Source: Shewanella indica
GTDB taxonomy: Bacteria > Pseudomonadota > Gammaproteobacteria > Enterobacterales > Shewanellaceae
Direction of reading: 5' to 3'
DNA length: 51,708 nt
Assembly (NCBI RefSeq): GCF_002836975.1
Contig: NZ_NIJK01000034.1
Span: forward strand, 1-51,708
The notes under the pieces: model-generated
Seen by the model: the letters and a program-made list of their open reading frames with translations, nothing else
What the model was told of the DNA's origin: nothing
The model's database searches: none
Made by a program: the position numbers and the translations under genes
Shown here: positions 1-10,434 of the stretch, one piece after another
Position numbering within the stretch: the first letter of the stretch is position 1
How the letters are laid out: every line of letters begins with the position of its first letter

Positions 1-112
1 TCGGCCTAGGGCGGTAAAAATATCAAAGACCCGATATCCTGTTAATCACAAGGCAGCTCCGCTTAAGTGAACTACGTTGCGGAAAATTCCGGGCTTTTCT
101 GTTTGAACCTCA

Positions 113-181
113 GCTTAGCTCTTTGAGGGCTTAGTTCTCTGAAGGCATAGTTCCCTGAAGGCTTAGTTTTCTGAATGCTTA
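113..181. repeat. 16-bp tandem repeat, about 4.3 copies
   Basis: Four imperfect 16-bp units (113-128, 129-144, 145-160, 161-176) and a partial fifth follow one another, each of the form GCTTAGTTCTCTGAAG with one to three changes. The array ends seven bases before the stop codon of the iron-sulfur subunit gene, so it lies in that gene's 3' flank. The rest of 1-187 shows no gene. No stable hairpin or T-run was seen in the array, so it is not an obvious terminator. Confidence 0.75.
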
Positions 182-187
182 ATCACT

Positions 188-916
188 TTAAAGCAAGGTA
201 CTGGCCATCTTGCGGCGCAGGTAGGCTATCTGCTGCATATGGGGCAAGTCTTTAGGACAGTTGTCCTGACATCCCAGCAGGGTCATACAACCGAAAACCC
301 CATCCTGATTGCCTATCACATGGTAGAAGTCCTCGGCGCTGCGGGCATCGCGGCTATCCAGCTCGAAGCGGGCGATTTTCATCATGCCGACGGCGCCGAC
401 AAAGGTGTCGCGCATCTGCTTGGTGGCGCAGGCCGAGACACAGACACCGCACTCCACACAGCGCTCCAGTTCATAGAGTCTGGCGGCTTCCTCCGGGTCC
501 ATCGGGGCTTCCAGATGGTGGATATCCTGCTGATCCGGCTTGGGGTGCAGCCACAGCTTGAGCCTTTCAGCCAGCTCACGCATAAACTTGCCTGTGTTGA
601 CCGACAGATCCCCTATCAGCTCAAAGCCTGGCAGCGGCATCAGGGTGATCAGTCCATCTGGATATTTGGCGGTCAAGGTGCGGCAAGCCAAGGTAGGAAA
701 GCCGTTGATCACCATGGCGCAGCTGCCGCAAATCCCGGCGCGACAGACAAAGTCGAACTGCAACGATGGGTCCTGCTCCTCCCTGAGGCGATTGAGGGCG
801 ATAAATACCGTCATCCCCGGGGTTTCTTGCAGCTGATAGTCCACCATTTGTGGCTTGTCTCCCGCTTGCTGTGGGTCGTAACGGAAGATCCTGAAGGTTA
901 AAGTGCGGCCACTCAT
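188..916 (-). CDS. frdB: fumarate reductase iron-sulfur subunit
   Basis: This 242-residue subunit passes electrons between the cytochrome b quinol site and the flavoprotein of a membrane-bound fumarate reductase (or succinate dehydrogenase) on the cytoplasmic face. A [2Fe-2S] ferredoxin domain shows C58, C63, C66 and C78. The C-terminal domain shows C153, C156, C159, C163 and then C210, C216, C220, the ligand set for the [4Fe-4S] and [3Fe-4S] clusters. Length and spacing fit the Wolinella-type (group with one di-haem cytochrome b) enzymes. Its start overlaps the end of the upstream flavoprotein gene by four bases (ATGA type), so translation is probably coupled. It is the last gene of the minus-strand cluster. 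Confidence 0.95.
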   Translation of the reverse strand: MSGRTLTFRIFRYDPQQAGDKPQMVDYQLQETPGMTVFIALNRLREEQDPSLQFDFVCRAGICGSCAMVINGFPTLACRTLTAKYPDGLITLMPLPGFELIGDLSVNTGKFMRELAERLKLWLHPKPDQQDIHHLEAPMDPEEAARLYELERCVECGVCVSACATKQMRDTFVGAVGMMKIARFELDSRDARSAEDFYHVIGNQDGVFGCMTLLGCQDNCPKDLPHMQQIAYLRRKMASTLL

Positions 917-2946
917 GCGTTGTCATCTCCGGCAGGGTTAGGCTGAGAAGGGGTTGAAGTCTGTGGGCAAGCCAGACGGTCGCTCAGGCGCTCGTTGCCG
1001 GGGCGCAGGCTTTCCGGCAGTTCGAACGGCATCAGCGCCCGCTGCTTGTCTTCAGCGCCGGCATCCGGCCCCAAAGACGCGAGAATGGCAGCAATCTCCT
1101 GCTCGCGTTTGGCGGTATCCGGATGGGCAATGGCATTGTCGGCACCATAGCCGCGATAGCCGGGCGGCAGTTCCATCTGCATCACATCCAGCGCCTCGTA
1201 GCTGAGCACAGGCTCCAGCGCGTCGGCGTCCGGCCAACTGGCCAGGGTACGGCTGAGCCAGTCTTTGTCGTTACGCTGCGGGTAATCCTCGCGGGCATGG
1301 GCGCCACGGCTCTCGGTGCGCGCCAGGGCGCCGCAGGCAACTGTCAGTGCCACCTTAAGCATACGCCTGACCCGTAAGGCCTCGACCAACTCGGGGTTGG
1401 CGTGGCGCTTCTTGCAGGTGACAACAATATTGCGCGAGCGAGCCAGCAAATCCTTGAGTTCGGCCACCGCCTTTTCCAGCTCTGGGCCGTTACGGAAGAT
1501 GCCGACATAGTCCATCATCACTCTTTGCATCAGGCGCTTGAGCTCAAACGGGCTCTCGCCCTGCTCCCGAGCCAGCAGCTCGTCTATTTCCTGGTTGAGC
1601 TCATCACGGAAACGCTGCACCAGCGCCGTATCCAGCACCAGCTCCTCCTGCTCGCAGAAGTCGGCCACATATTTGCCTATGATCATGCCGCCGACCACGG
1701 TTTCCGCCAGCGAATTACCGCCCAGACGGTTAAAGCCATGCATGTCCCAACAGGCCGCCTCACCGACACTGAACAGCCCCTTGAGCTGCGGGCTCTCTCC
1801 TGTGTGATTGGTGCGAATACCGCCCATGGAATAGTGTTGGGTCGGCCGCACCGGGATCCACTCTTCGGCCGGATCTATGCCGAGGAAGTTCTCGCAGATC
1901 TCTTTGACTTCCCGCAGGTTGGTTTCCACATGTTTGCGCCCCAGCAGGGTGATATCCAGCCACAGGTGCGGGCCATAGGGGCTGTCGACTCCCTTGCCCT
2001 TACGCATATGTTCTGTCATCCGCCGTGATACCACGTCACGGGAGGCCAGCTCTTTCTTTTCCGGCTCATAGTCGGGCATAAAGCGGTAGCCGTCTTTATC
2101 CCGCAGCAAGCCACCGTCTCCACGGCAGCCCTCTGTGGTTAGAATGCCAACGGGCACTATGGCTGTGGGGTGGAACTGCACGGCTTCCATATTGCCAAGG
2201 GTCGCCACCCCGGTTTCCAGCGCCAGCGCCTGGCCTATCCCCTCACAGATCACCGCATTGGTGGACACCTCATAGATACGGCCATAGCCGCCTGTGGCTA
2301 TGGTGGTGGCCCGGGCGATATAGGCCCTGAGTTCACCTGTGATCAAACAGCGGGCAATAACCCCATGGCAGCGGCTGCCGTCGTGGATGAGTTTCAGCGC
2401 CTCGACCCGCTCATGCACCGGGATATCCATGGAGATCGCCTTGTTGTCCACCGCATACAGCAGCGAGTGGCCGGTACCATCGGCGGTGTAACAGGTGCGC
2501 CATTTCTTGGTACCGCCAAAGTCGCGGGCGTTGATCAGCCCGTGAGCTTCGGCGGCTTCTTCCAGAGTCACCTTTTCGGCATTGACCACAACTTGACGCG
2601 GCCCGGCAGTCACCCTGGTCCAGGGTACGCCCCAGTTGGCCAGCTCACGTACCGCCTTGGGAGCACAGTGGGCGAACATTCGCGCCACCTGCTGATCGCA
2701 GCCCCAGTCTGAGCCTTTGACCGTGTCCTGAAAATGCACATCTTCGCTGTCGCCCATGCCCTTGACGGTATTGCCGAGACTGGCCTGCATGCCGCCCTGG
2801 GCCGCGGCCGAGTGAGAACGCTTGGCAGGGATCAGCGACAGTACCAGGGTATCCAGGCCACGCTCTTTGGAAGCGATGGCTACCCGCAGCCCCGCCAATC
2901 CGGCGCCGACAACCAACGAATCCGTATAGATGAGTTTCACACACAC
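913..2946 (-). CDS. frdA: fumarate reductase flavoprotein subunit
   Basis: This 677-residue catalytic subunit interconverts fumarate and succinate. The N-terminus has the FAD-binding GAGLAG loop (residues 14-19), and H45 in the SHSAAAQGG motif is the usual covalent FAD attachment site. The later motif [15 protein letters not shown] and the arginine-rich stretch SRDVVSRRM belong to the active-site capping region of this family. It is slightly longer than E. coli FrdA (602 residues) and similar to Wolinella-type subunits. In several Shewanella the main fumarate reductase is periplasmic, so this complex might also run as a succinate dehydrogenase; the sequence does not decide that. It lies between the cytochrome b genes and frdB. 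Confidence 0.95.
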   Translation of the reverse strand: MCVKLIYTDSLVVGAGLAGLRVAIASKERGLDTLVLSLIPAKRSHSAAAQGGMQASLGNTVKGMGDSEDVHFQDTVKGSDWGCDQQVARMFAHCAPKAVRELANWGVPWTRVTAGPRQVVVNAEKVTLEEAAEAHGLINARDFGGTKKWRTCYTADGTGHSLLYAVDNKAISMDIPVHERVEALKLIHDGSRCHGVIARCLITGELRAYIARATTIATGGYGRIYEVSTNAVICEGIGQALALETGVATLGNMEAVQFHPTAIVPVGILTTEGCRGDGGLLRDKDGYRFMPDYEPEKKELASRDVVSRRMTEHMRKGKGVDSPYGPHLWLDITLLGRKHVETNLREVKEICENFLGIDPAEEWIPVRPTQHYSMGGIRTNHTGESPQLKGLFSVGEAACWDMHGFNRLGGNSLAETVVGGMIIGKYVADFCEQEELVLDTALVQRFRDELNQEIDELLAREQGESPFELKRLMQRVMMDYVGIFRNGPELEKAVAELKDLLARSRNIVVTCKKRHANPELVEALRVRRMLKVALTVACGALARTESRGAHAREDYPQRNDKDWLSRTLASWPDADALEPVLSYEALDVMQMELPPGYRGYGADNAIAHPDTAKREQEIAAILASLGPDAGAEDKQRALMPFELPESLRPGNERLSDRLACPQTSTPSQPNPAGDDNA

Positions 2947-3005
2947 TCCTTATGGGACGGCCCAATGCCGTTTACCCGAAAGCTATCTGTTTGGGTTATC
3001 GATAC

Positions 3006-3671
3006 TCAGCTCGCGTGGGGCCAAAAGGCCAGCAAGGACGCCAGACCTACGGCAATAAACGCCACACTGAGTATGGTTTTAATTTTTCTAAGGCGCGCCC
3101 GGCTGTTGAGATCCCGCGCTGCGCCCCATTTCAATGCCACCCGGTACAGTCCTATGGCGGCATGTAACTCCACGGTCAGCAGCAGTGGCAGGTACAAGGC
3201 CCAGGCATACTGGTTCCAAATCCTGTCGGCCGAGCCCTGTGGCCCTATGGTTTCCGGGGCCGAACCCACCAACCAAAGATGCACAGGAAGCAACAGCAAA
3301 ATCACCACTCCGGTCGCGGCCTGCCACACCCACAAGCGGGTATCGCCATGATCAATTTGCACTAGTTGCTGTTTCAGAACCTTTTGCTGCCGGAGCGATA
3401 GAGGCAACTTGTGCAAAGCCACCAGCACGTGCAGCAACGCCAACCCGGCAACGGCTATGGCTATCAGACTCACCACCCAGGGATAGCCGTGGCCATCGTC
3501 ACTGAGAAAACTCAGCTCCATATTGCGGGCCACCCACTCCATTGCCGGCGCCCCCAGCAGTATTGAAGACACCAGCAACAGGTGGGTCCACAAAAACAGC
3601 GCCAACAACACGCCTGAAGCACTCTGCCCCAGATCCAACCAGCCTCCCCAGCGCTCATTCAGTCGTATCAT
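3006..3671 (-). CDS. frdC: fumarate reductase di-haem cytochrome b subunit, copy 2
   Basis: This 221-residue membrane protein should anchor the complex and hold the menaquinol site. About five hydrophobic helices are visible. H30, H81, H131 and H170 line up with the four haem ligands I remember for Wolinella succinogenes FrdC. E52 lines up with the quinol-site Glu66, and E168 in the VELH motif lines up with Glu180 of the E-pathway. The ATG at 3671 was chosen over the longer frame starting at 3764 because AGGGAGA lies six bases before it and the haem-domain alignment starts there. It is about 60 bases upstream of frdA and follows a second, related cytochrome b gene. Confidence 0.88.
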   Translation of the reverse strand: MIRLNERWGGWLDLGQSASGVLLALFLWTHLLLVSSILLGAPAMEWVARNMELSFLSDDGHGYPWVVSLIAIAVAGLALLHVLVALHKLPLSLRQQKVLKQQLVQIDHGDTRLWVWQAATGVVILLLLPVHLWLVGSAPETIGPQGSADRIWNQYAWALYLPLLLTVELHAAIGLYRVALKWGAARDLNSRARLRKIKTILSVAFIAVGLASLLAFWPHAS

Positions 3672-3801
3672 CCATATTCTCCCTGTCATCCAATGGCTTA
3701 ACCGCTTAAAGATAGTCAAACCAATGTGGATCACAAAGGACGAACGAACCCTGAGGCAGATCAAACTTCTGCCGGTTAATTTACCTTTAACTGATATTGA
3801 G

Positions 3802-4527
3802 TTAACCGGGAACGAACGGCTGTAGCGGCAGGCTCAGATCATTACCTAGCAGCATATAGGTCACCAAACTGCCTAAACCAAGCACAATAAGGTATACAAT
3901 CAATAGCTTGGCTATTTTCCTCAGGCCTGAGCGGTTAAAGCTGAGGCCCCATTTCACCGCCACCCGATACAGGCCTATCATGGCGTGGATCACCACCGCA
4001 GGCAGCAGCAGGATATACAGCAGCCAGGTGTTGTCGTGCCAAACCCGGTAGGCCGACATATTGGGGCCGATTTCCGGATTGGCTATCATGGTGACCAGGT
4101 GCATGGGCACCAGGAAGAACAGGATAAAGCCGGTGGCCAACTGCCAAAACCAGGCGTGGCTGTCGCGGTGTTTGATCAGATGCAGGTGGCTGCGCAGCGC
4201 CCGCCATTGGCCAAGCTGCGCCGGAAAGCGCCTGAGCGCCATGGCAGCATGCAGTATCACCACCAGCAGAATGAACACAGAGAAGAGTTGCGTCAGCAGT
4301 GGGTAACCGTGACCACTGGCACTGAACCAACCGCCTTCCAGCACCTGCACTACCTTATAGAAAGCCTCTTTACCCAGCATGATGCTGGATTCGAAGTGAA
4401 GATGCGCCAACAGAAACATGCCCAGCAAAATGCCGCTGGCACTCTGCAGGCGATCGGCTCTGGCCGACCAGTGGTGGCTGTTGGCATGACCGAGCCAACG
4501 CTCGGGGATGTGATATTTTGTCAGCAT
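3802..4527 (-). CDS. frdC: fumarate reductase di-haem cytochrome b subunit, copy 1
   Basis: This 241-residue five-helix membrane protein is a paralogue of the next gene. H42, H93, H143 and H181 match the four haem ligands of Wolinella-type FrdC, and E64 matches the quinol-site glutamate. The position equivalent to E-pathway Glu180 is isoleucine (motif VVIH rather than VELH). The start at 4527 (residues MLTKYHIPER) fits the usual N-terminus, although its ribosome site is weak; the frame stays open to 4686, but those residues do not resemble the family. It is the first gene of the minus-strand cluster, about 130 bases upstream of copy 2. Confidence 0.88.
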   Translation of the reverse strand: MLTKYHIPERWLGHANSHHWSARADRLQSASGILLGMFLLAHLHFESSIMLGKEAFYKVVQVLEGGWFSASGHGYPLLTQLFSVFILLVVILHAAMALRRFPAQLGQWRALRSHLHLIKHRDSHAWFWQLATGFILFFLVPMHLVTMIANPEIGPNMSAYRVWHDNTWLLYILLLPAVVIHAMIGLYRVAVKWGLSFNRSGLRKIAKLLIVYLIVLGLGSLVTYMLLGNDLSLPLQPFVPG

Positions 4528-4634
4528 GTTTTTTGGGTACAGATCCTTGGGATCTACAACATAACTCACAGCCAAACTGCGCCAACAACCAAGGAGTCTG
4601 AATGTGACCTGCCTCAATCGAAAGTGGGGGATTA

Positions 4635-4650
4635 TCTGATCATGCTCACA
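4635..4650 (-). promoter_or_regulatory. CRP-like binding site upstream of the fumarate reductase cluster
   Basis: Read on the minus strand the site is TGTGA, six bases, TCAGA, one mismatch from the CRP consensus, with AT-rich flanks on both sides. It lies 108-123 bases upstream of the first cytochrome b start. CRP is known to control anaerobic respiration genes in Shewanella, so regulation of this cluster by CRP is plausible. No convincing FNR box was found nearby. Confidence 0.55.
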
Positions 4651-4878
4651 AATAAACCACTTACAGCAAAACAGAGGTAATACCAATTAACCAATATAAA
4701 TCAAACGTTTATTTGAAATTTTGAAACAAAAAAGACAGATAATTACCGTAAATTGCGCCACTGATGGGCCAAAGCTGAAACCGGGTTTCACTCCGTCCTC
4801 TTTACCCCGGCGTGCTGGCAAGGCCGGCAGCCTATGGCTTACAATAGCGCTTTATTGTCCCCCACGAGAGAAGATTCC

Positions 4879-5760
4879 ATGCCCTGGATCCAGTTACGCA
4901 TCCACAGCAGCAGCGAGCACGCCGAAGCGCTCAGCGACCTGTTGCTGGAGGAAGGCAGTGTTTCCATCACCTTTGAAGATGGTAAAGATACACCGATTTT
5001 TGAGCCCAAACTGGGAGAAACCCCACTTTGGGCCGACACTGTGGTGGTCGCTCTGTTCGATGCCGGCACAGATCTGACTCCCACAGTCGAGATGCTCAAG
5101 CAACAACCCTTCCTCGAAGGCAAGCTGAACTACAAGATAGAGCAGATAGAAGATAAAGACTGGGTCCGCGAATGGATGGACAGCTTCCACCCCATTCAGT
5201 TCGGCAAGCGTCTGTGGATCTGTCCCAGCTGGCGTGAAATCCCGGAGCCAGAAGCCGTCAACGTGATCCTGGATCCCGGCCTGGCCTTTGGTACAGGCAC
5301 ACATCCCACAACGGCCCTGTGCCTGGAGTGGCTCGATGGCCTGGAGCTGCAAGGTAAACAGCTGGTCGACTTCGGCTGCGGTTCCGGCATTCTGGCGGTC
5401 GCCGGTCTCAAGCTGGGTGCAACCAACGCCATAGGCATAGACATAGACTACCAGGCGATAGACGCCTCCCGTGATAATGCCAAGCGCAACGGCGTGGATG
5501 ACAGACTCAGCCTCTACCTGCCTGAAGATCAACCCAAAGATATTCAGGCCGACGTGTTGGTTGCCAATATTCTGGCAGGACCGCTGCGGGAACTGGCCCC
5601 CCTAATCGCCGAGTTGGTTCGTCCGGGTGGCAAATTGGCGCTGTCCGGCTTACTGCAGGAACAAGCCGAAGAGATCCGCGAATTTTACGCTCAATGGTTC
5701 GAGATGGACGAAGCGGTTCACAAAGAAGATTGGAGCCGCTTGACAGGAGTGCGCAAATAG
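4879..5760 (+). CDS. prmA: ribosomal protein L11 methyltransferase
   Basis: PrmA methylates ribosomal protein L11 using S-adenosylmethionine. The product is 293 residues, the same length as E. coli PrmA. The SAM-binding motif [10 protein letters not shown] is near residue 165 and the conserved [14 protein letters not shown] stretch lies about 25 residues before it. The start at 4879 (residues [10 protein letters not shown]) was chosen because the family begins there; the frame is open 45 bases further upstream but those residues are unrelated. It is divergent from the fumarate reductase cluster and followed by dusB-fis. Confidence 0.96.
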   Translation: MPWIQLRIHSSSEHAEALSDLLLEEGSVSITFEDGKDTPIFEPKLGETPLWADTVVVALFDAGTDLTPTVEMLKQQPFLEGKLNYKIEQIEDKDWVREWMDSFHPIQFGKRLWICPSWREIPEPEAVNVILDPGLAFGTGTHPTTALCLEWLDGLELQGKQLVDFGCGSGILAVAGLKLGATNAIGIDIDYQAIDASRDNAKRNGVDDRLSLYLPEDQPKDIQADVLVANILAGPLRELAPLIAELVRPGGKLALSGLLQEQAEEIREFYAQWFEMDEAVHKEDWSRLTGVRK

Positions 5761-5771
5761 CGTTAAAGACG

Positions 5772-5791
5772 GCGCCAGAGCGCACTGGCGC
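5772..5791 (+). terminator. hairpin after prmA, possible weak terminator
   Basis: GCGCCAG (5772-5778) and CTGGCGC (5785-5791) form a perfect 7-bp stem with a six-base loop twelve bases after the prmA stop. There is no T-run, so termination here is uncertain. Confidence 0.35.
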
Positions 5792-5849
5792 TGACTTCCA
5801 ACCAATCAAAAGTCAAGTAAAAAAGTTTTGCTCAGGTCATTTATTGACC

Positions 5850-5878
5850 TTTTCACCGCTGGCAAAAAGGCGTACTAT
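5850..5878 (+). promoter_or_regulatory. promoter of dusB-fis
   Basis: TTTTCA (5850-5855), a 17-base spacer and TACTAT (5873-5878) fit a sigma-70 promoter. The bases just after the -10 are GCGCCCC, a GC-rich discriminator, which is typical of stringently controlled promoters and is known for fis operons. The start of transcription would be about 25 bases before the dusB ATG. Confidence 0.6.
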
Positions 5879-5912
5879 AGCGCCCCTTTGAAGAGCAAGG
5901 TGAAACAGTAAA

Positions 5913-7204
<1,292 letters not shown>

Positions 7205-7236
7205 TCCATAAGGATTAAGAGCTTGTATTAAAAGAG

Positions 7237-7265
7237 AAAGCCAGTCACTACGACTGGCTTTTTTG
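7237..7265 (+). terminator. terminator of dusB-fis
   Basis: AAAGCCAGTC (7237-7246) pairs perfectly with GACTGGCTTT (7252-7261) around a five-base loop, followed by more T residues. Confidence 0.9.
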
Positions 7266-7392
7266 CTTCTAGTTATACACCGAGTTACACACGCTCCTAG
7301 CTGGAGCAATCAGGGCCAGCTAGAAACTATGCAGTAGCTGGATGCTAACGACCACTTCGATAACGAATGATCAAGGGAACCAGCGGGTAATC

Positions 7393-7427
7393 GAGAATAA
7401 ATACAGTATGAAACTGTATTTATTCTC
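7393..7427. repeat. 14-bp perfect inverted repeat
   Basis: GAGAATAAATACAG (7393-7406) is followed after seven bases by its exact complement CTGTATTTATTCTC (7414-7427). It lies 25 bases beyond the stop of the minus-strand HTH gene and could end or stabilise that transcript, although there is no clean T-run. It could instead be a protein-binding site. Confidence 0.7.
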
Positions 7428-7451
7428 CCCACAAAGGCACAACCATAGTCG

Positions 7452-7907
7452 CTATTTGATGCCGGTAGAGATAGGCACAATCCCCACTCTCAGGCCAAAG
7501 GGTTTAAACAATCGGTCGAGAATATCAGTCTTATAGCTACCCCGATCGTTCTCAACGTCAGAGAGGGTCTTGCGTGACACTTTAGCCAAATTTGCATACT
7601 CCTCTTGGGTTAGACCTAAAACCTCAATACGTAAAGTTTTAAGAGCTTGCCCTTGAGTAAGTTCTCCGCGTAATAGCCTTTGGGTAACGCCTTCGATGGC
7701 CTTACGTCTCTCAACAGTACTCACCCTCCCGCTATGCTTGGAAGCGCGTTGGGGAGAAGGAGTTTGCTTTGCATGAGTCTCTTCAGCGCCTAGTGAGAGC
7801 CGGCGTTTTGACGCTTCAATTGCAACGTCACCAGCTTGCCGACGATTAGCTCTAAGACGAGCAATAGCCTCTTTAGCAGACTCAAGGGTAGATGTTTTAT
7901 CACTCAT
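7452..7907 (-). CDS. HTH (XRE-type) regulator of a HipA-like module
   Basis: This 151-residue protein has a C-terminal XRE-type helix-turn-helix: the segment GLTQEEYANLAKVSRKTLSD and the following DVENDRGSYKTDILDRLFKPFG match the antitoxin/regulator fold that partners HipA kinases. The N-terminal 80 residues are basic, probably disordered and not recognised. The ATG at 7907 overlaps the TGA of the upstream hipA remnant (ATGA), so the two were translationally coupled; a GTG four codons upstream is also possible. The order toxin-then-antitoxin is the reverse of E. coli hipBA. It probably binds the paired operators at 8752-8810. Confidence 0.75.
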   Translation of the reverse strand: MSDKTSTLESAKEAIARLRANRRQAGDVAIEASKRRLSLGAEETHAKQTPSPQRASKHSGRVSTVERRKAIEGVTQRLLRGELTQGQALKTLRIEVLGLTQEEYANLAKVSRKTLSDVENDRGSYKTDILDRLFKPFGLRVGIVPISTGIK

Positions 7908-8693
7908 ACCAATCCCCACCTTGTTAGCTTGTCTTCGATATAAGTAAAGCCAATCGCAGGCATATCGATAATCCGTTCCGGTACACCACGCGCAATTAAG
8001 CGCTGCTTCAAGTTAAGACATTGCCGGGCGGTGAGCTTTAATGCTGCCATTAACTCTTGAGCAGGCACCAAATCGGCCAACGAATCGGCAATACCTTGAA
8101 AGTCATACTCACCCCCAACTTCGAGCGGTGCTTGCCACTTTGTGGTTCTGGCCACCCCTTCAGGATCAGCCTTCATTGGTGCAAAGTCATAGATAGGGGC
8201 AAGCTTTATCCAACCATCACCTTTAAGAAGTGCGGTATTACGCCCGTGGTTATCACTGTTACCAAATAGGATATTGAGTAAGTCTCTCTGAACCCACTCA
8301 AGCACAAAAGCCTGAATATCAAACTGATAACCTTGCTCTAAGACCATATGGCTATGAGTGATCTTGTGGACAAGCCTTCTTATGGTTTGCTCATGATCTA
8401 AGCTAACTCCCGCAGCTTTACCCAGTATCGAGTAAACCGATTCCATCGCGTAACGCTGCAGGCCGAGTTCATGGAAATAAATATCAAAACGCGGCAGCCA
8501 CAATGATGTCATCGAGGAAACAAAGCCACCCCGGCTCATCAAAAAACAGGCTGACAGGGTGGTTTATCGAAACGGCATGCATGTCGTCTTTATTGAGTTC
8601 TGCCAAGGCATAATCTTGCTCGTAATCTAATGAGGTAAGCCGATAATGACCTTGTTCGCTGTTTGGAAAAGAGAGCTTTGCAATATCTAGCAT
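7904..8693 (-). pseudogene. hipA: HipA-family kinase gene with internal deletion and frameshift
   Basis: Two reading frames make one broken HipA. The first (8693 down to 8484) resembles the N-terminal domain, ending in FDEPG...FLDDII, the usual domain boundary. The second (from about 8515 to 7904) resumes at LWLPRFD, then carries the catalytic GNSDNHGRNTALL and LAPIYDFAPMK motifs and the C-terminal lobe. The two segments meet over the same bases in different frames, and the expected N-lobe of the kinase (well over 100 residues, with the P-loop) is missing. HipA proteins phosphorylate glutamyl-tRNA synthetase or similar targets; this one should be inactive. The gene is followed by an overlapping HTH gene. 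Confidence 0.75.
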
Positions 8694-8751
8694 TGGCTAT
8701 TGATAAAAGCCTGAATGGTTAAATGTTCCATGAGCGCTCCCAAAGAAATTA

Positions 8752-8810
8752 TGAGTATCAAAATACTCATTAAATCCAAAAAAGACAACTAATGAGTAAC
8801 TAATTACTCA
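8752..8810. promoter_or_regulatory. paired operators upstream of the hipA remnant
   Basis: Two sites share exactly TGAGTA, six bases, TACTCA (8752-8769 and 8793-8810). Their starts are 41 bases apart, about four helical turns. They lie 59-117 bases upstream of the hipA remnant start, the position expected for autoregulatory operators bound by the HTH partner. The assignment to that protein is inference. Confidence 0.6.
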
Positions 8811-9190
8811 AACTCTACTTTAGCCTAGAAGATATACCAAGCTTTTATAAGCAATAAACAACAGTAAGCTTACATCAATAGACAAATGCCATTAAGCGAT
8901 GCCCGATACCCTTCCCATGAGGCGGGTGCGGTAGTCCCACTCTCAAACCAAGAACCATCAGCATTGAGCACAGTCTCTGTGCTTGTCCTGCCCCTCTTCC
9001 TGCCCCTCTGGCCCCCCCAAGCTGCCATTCGGTTTCATTCCTGACTTCACAATTTGCTGCAACTTATTTTGGTATAAGTGAAAAATCAGGCTACTTTTAT
9101 ACCATTCTGCTTAGATATTGACTTAATTCCGATTAGTGCCAGCTTCTATCAGGAAGATTATTATTTAACTTCAAACTAAAAGACTAAAAT
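8811..9190. other. gap without a recognised gene before rof
   Basis: No convincing coding region was seen. A minus-strand open stretch at about 8880-8990 contains a plausible short peptide (segment GSWFESGTTAPASWEGY) but no start or family. A pyrimidine-rich patch lies at 8985-9022. TGGTATAA (9070-9077) and TTATACCA (9097-9104) form an imperfect inverted repeat about 90 bases before rof. Confidence 0.5.
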
Positions 9191-9469
9191 ATGAAACCTT
9201 ACCAAGCGATAGATTGTGGCCACTATGATTACCTGGAGTTGGCCTGTATTCGCGGTTATCCGCTGAAAATAGAACTGCTACAAGGCGAGATACTACATGG
9301 CAAGGCACTGATCACCGAGACCCGTCCCGACAAGAGCGAGTGGCTACTGGTACAAACGACCACCAGCAACCGCGCCATTCGTATGGATCAGTTGCTGGCA
9401 ATCACTCCTGAGCTTGAAGGGGCTGAATTTGGCCGGGTGCTGATTGCCTCGGCCGGCAGTGAGATTTAA
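9191..9469 (+). CDS. rof: Rho-binding antiterminator
   Basis: Rof (YaeO) binds the transcription terminator Rho and blocks its RNA site. The 92-residue protein keeps the family pattern: Y4[15 protein letters not shown] at the start, then a beta-barrel with LKIELLQGE and [12 protein letters not shown]. coli Rof is 84-86 residues. It is monocistronic and converges on the RidA-like gene, overlapping its 3' end by four bases. Confidence 0.9.
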   Translation: MKPYQAIDCGHYDYLELACIRGYPLKIELLQGEILHGKALITETRPDKSEWLLVQTTTSNRAIRMDQLLAITPELEGAEFGRVLIASAGSEI

Positions 9470-9813
9470 ATCGCCGCGATAACTGAAATTTCCACCAGAT
9501 ACTCGGGCTCGGCAATCGCGGCCTCCACACAAGCTCTGGCCGGTGCATGCCCTGCCGGTAACCAGGCATCCCAGATGGCATTCATGGCATCATAATCACT
9601 CATCTGTTTCAGGTAGATAGTCGCTGAAAGGATCCGTTCACGACCGCTGCCTGCCCGCTTGAGCAGCTCATCCACTTCCTCGAGCATGGTCCGGGTTTGT
9701 TGCTGAATATCGGCGAACTTATCCTTGGCAACCTGACCACAAAGATAAACCGTGTTGTTGTGGATCACTATGCTGCTCATGCGTGGATTGGTATCGATAC
9801 GTTGAATTGTCAT
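9466..9813 (-). CDS. RidA family protein (YoaB/RutC-like)
   Basis: RidA-family proteins hydrolyse reactive enamine/imine intermediates or have related deaminase roles. The 115-residue protein has the conserved [15 protein letters not shown] strand, the PARACVEA segment with the substrate-binding arginine R93, and acidic residues around 102-108. It resembles the short stand-alone YoaB-type members more than RidA itself; the exact substrate is unknown. It converges with rof. Confidence 0.85.
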   Translation of the reverse strand: MTIQRIDTNPRMSSIVIHNNTVYLCGQVAKDKFADIQQQTRTMLEEVDELLKRAGSGRERILSATIYLKQMSDYDAMNAIWDAWLPAGHAPARACVEAAIAEPEYLVEISVIAAI

Positions 9814-10015
9814 CGGCTAGTTCCGGGGCGAAAATTATTATTTTATCCGGCAAAAGCTCACTTGGGACAGCCGGGATTCAGATAAGTGAAAAAAACTATC
9901 AAACAACCAATTTTATCGCATATTTTTTGGACACTTGGAGATAAGAGCTATTCCTTAAGCCAGTGGCACTGATAGAATCAATATCTCATTCGCCCAACTA
10001 TTTAAGGACTCCTGT

Positions 10016-10219
10016 ATGAGCCTAGAATTACTGTCCAAACTGGAGACCAAAATCCAGGCTGCGCTCGAAAATATTGAGCTTCTGAAAATGGAGCTGGAAG
10101 AAGAAAAGCAGAAAAATGCTCATCTGATAGAGCAAAACCAACAACTTCAGCAAGATCTCAACTCGTGGAACGAGAAAGTTACCGGCCTTGTTGGTCTGCT
10201 CAACGACGAAGTCAACTGA
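10016..10219 (+). CDS. zapB: cell division protein ZapB
   Basis: ZapB is a small coiled-coil protein that joins the Z-ring through ZapA. The 67-residue sequence begins [20 protein letters not shown], matching E. coli ZapB (81 residues), and is a continuous leucine/glutamate-rich coiled coil with no other domain. It is somewhat short for the family. It converges with a small minus-strand gene three bases away. CTCCTG just before the ATG is not a ribosome site; the AAGGAC at 10001-10006 probably serves. Confidence 0.9.
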   Translation: MSLELLSKLETKIQAALENIELLKMELEEEKQKNAHLIEQNQQLQQDLNSWNEKVTGLVGLLNDEVN

Positions 10220-10221
10220 AT

Positions 10222-10434
10222 CTAAACGGTTTTAGCTTGACTATTCTGAGTTTCAATGAGTTCGTTCAATTCCATGATAGCCTGCTTTACCTTTGGCAGG
10301 CTTTTTCTCGGCAGCAAAAAGCGCCCCTTATCAAACTCTAATCTTCCCAGATCTTTCACCCAGACGGCGCCGGTCAAGAATATCCTTACGTGTTTGACAA
10401 TCAGCTTGGGAGCATAGACAGGAAATACACGCAC
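10222..10434 (-). CDS. small conserved protein, DUF1107-like
   Basis: This 70-residue protein begins MRVFPVYAPKLIVKHVRIFL and has the pattern FDKGRFLLP in the middle, which I recall from the DUF1107 family of Vibrio and related genera. No function is known. It is basic and has no signal peptide or membrane segment. It is convergent with zapB, three bases apart, and TTTAGTTGATTTCCG upstream gives GGAGG just before the start on its strand. Confidence 0.7.
   Translation of the reverse strand: MRVFPVYAPKLIVKHVRIFLTGAVWVKDLGRLEFDKGRFLLPRKSLPKVKQAIMELNELIETQNSQAKTV

Noticed and set aside
239..901. Long plus-strand open frame opposite the iron-sulfur subunit gene
   Set aside because: It mirrors frdB, whose cysteine motifs are complete; the plus-strand protein has no family pattern or ribosome site.
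3740..3790. FNR-type box between the two cytochrome b genes
   Set aside because: On the minus strand TTGAT is followed by CTGC and CTCAG, so only one half-site fits; not reported as a site.
7404..7416. LexA-like box in the 14-bp inverted repeat
   Set aside because: The CAG and CTG triplets are in the wrong order and spacing for a CTG-N10-CAG operator.
8880..8995. Possible coding fragment on the minus strand in the gap before rof
   Set aside because: About 35 residues read like protein, but there is no start, no ribosome site and no recognised family; kept only as a note in the gap entry.
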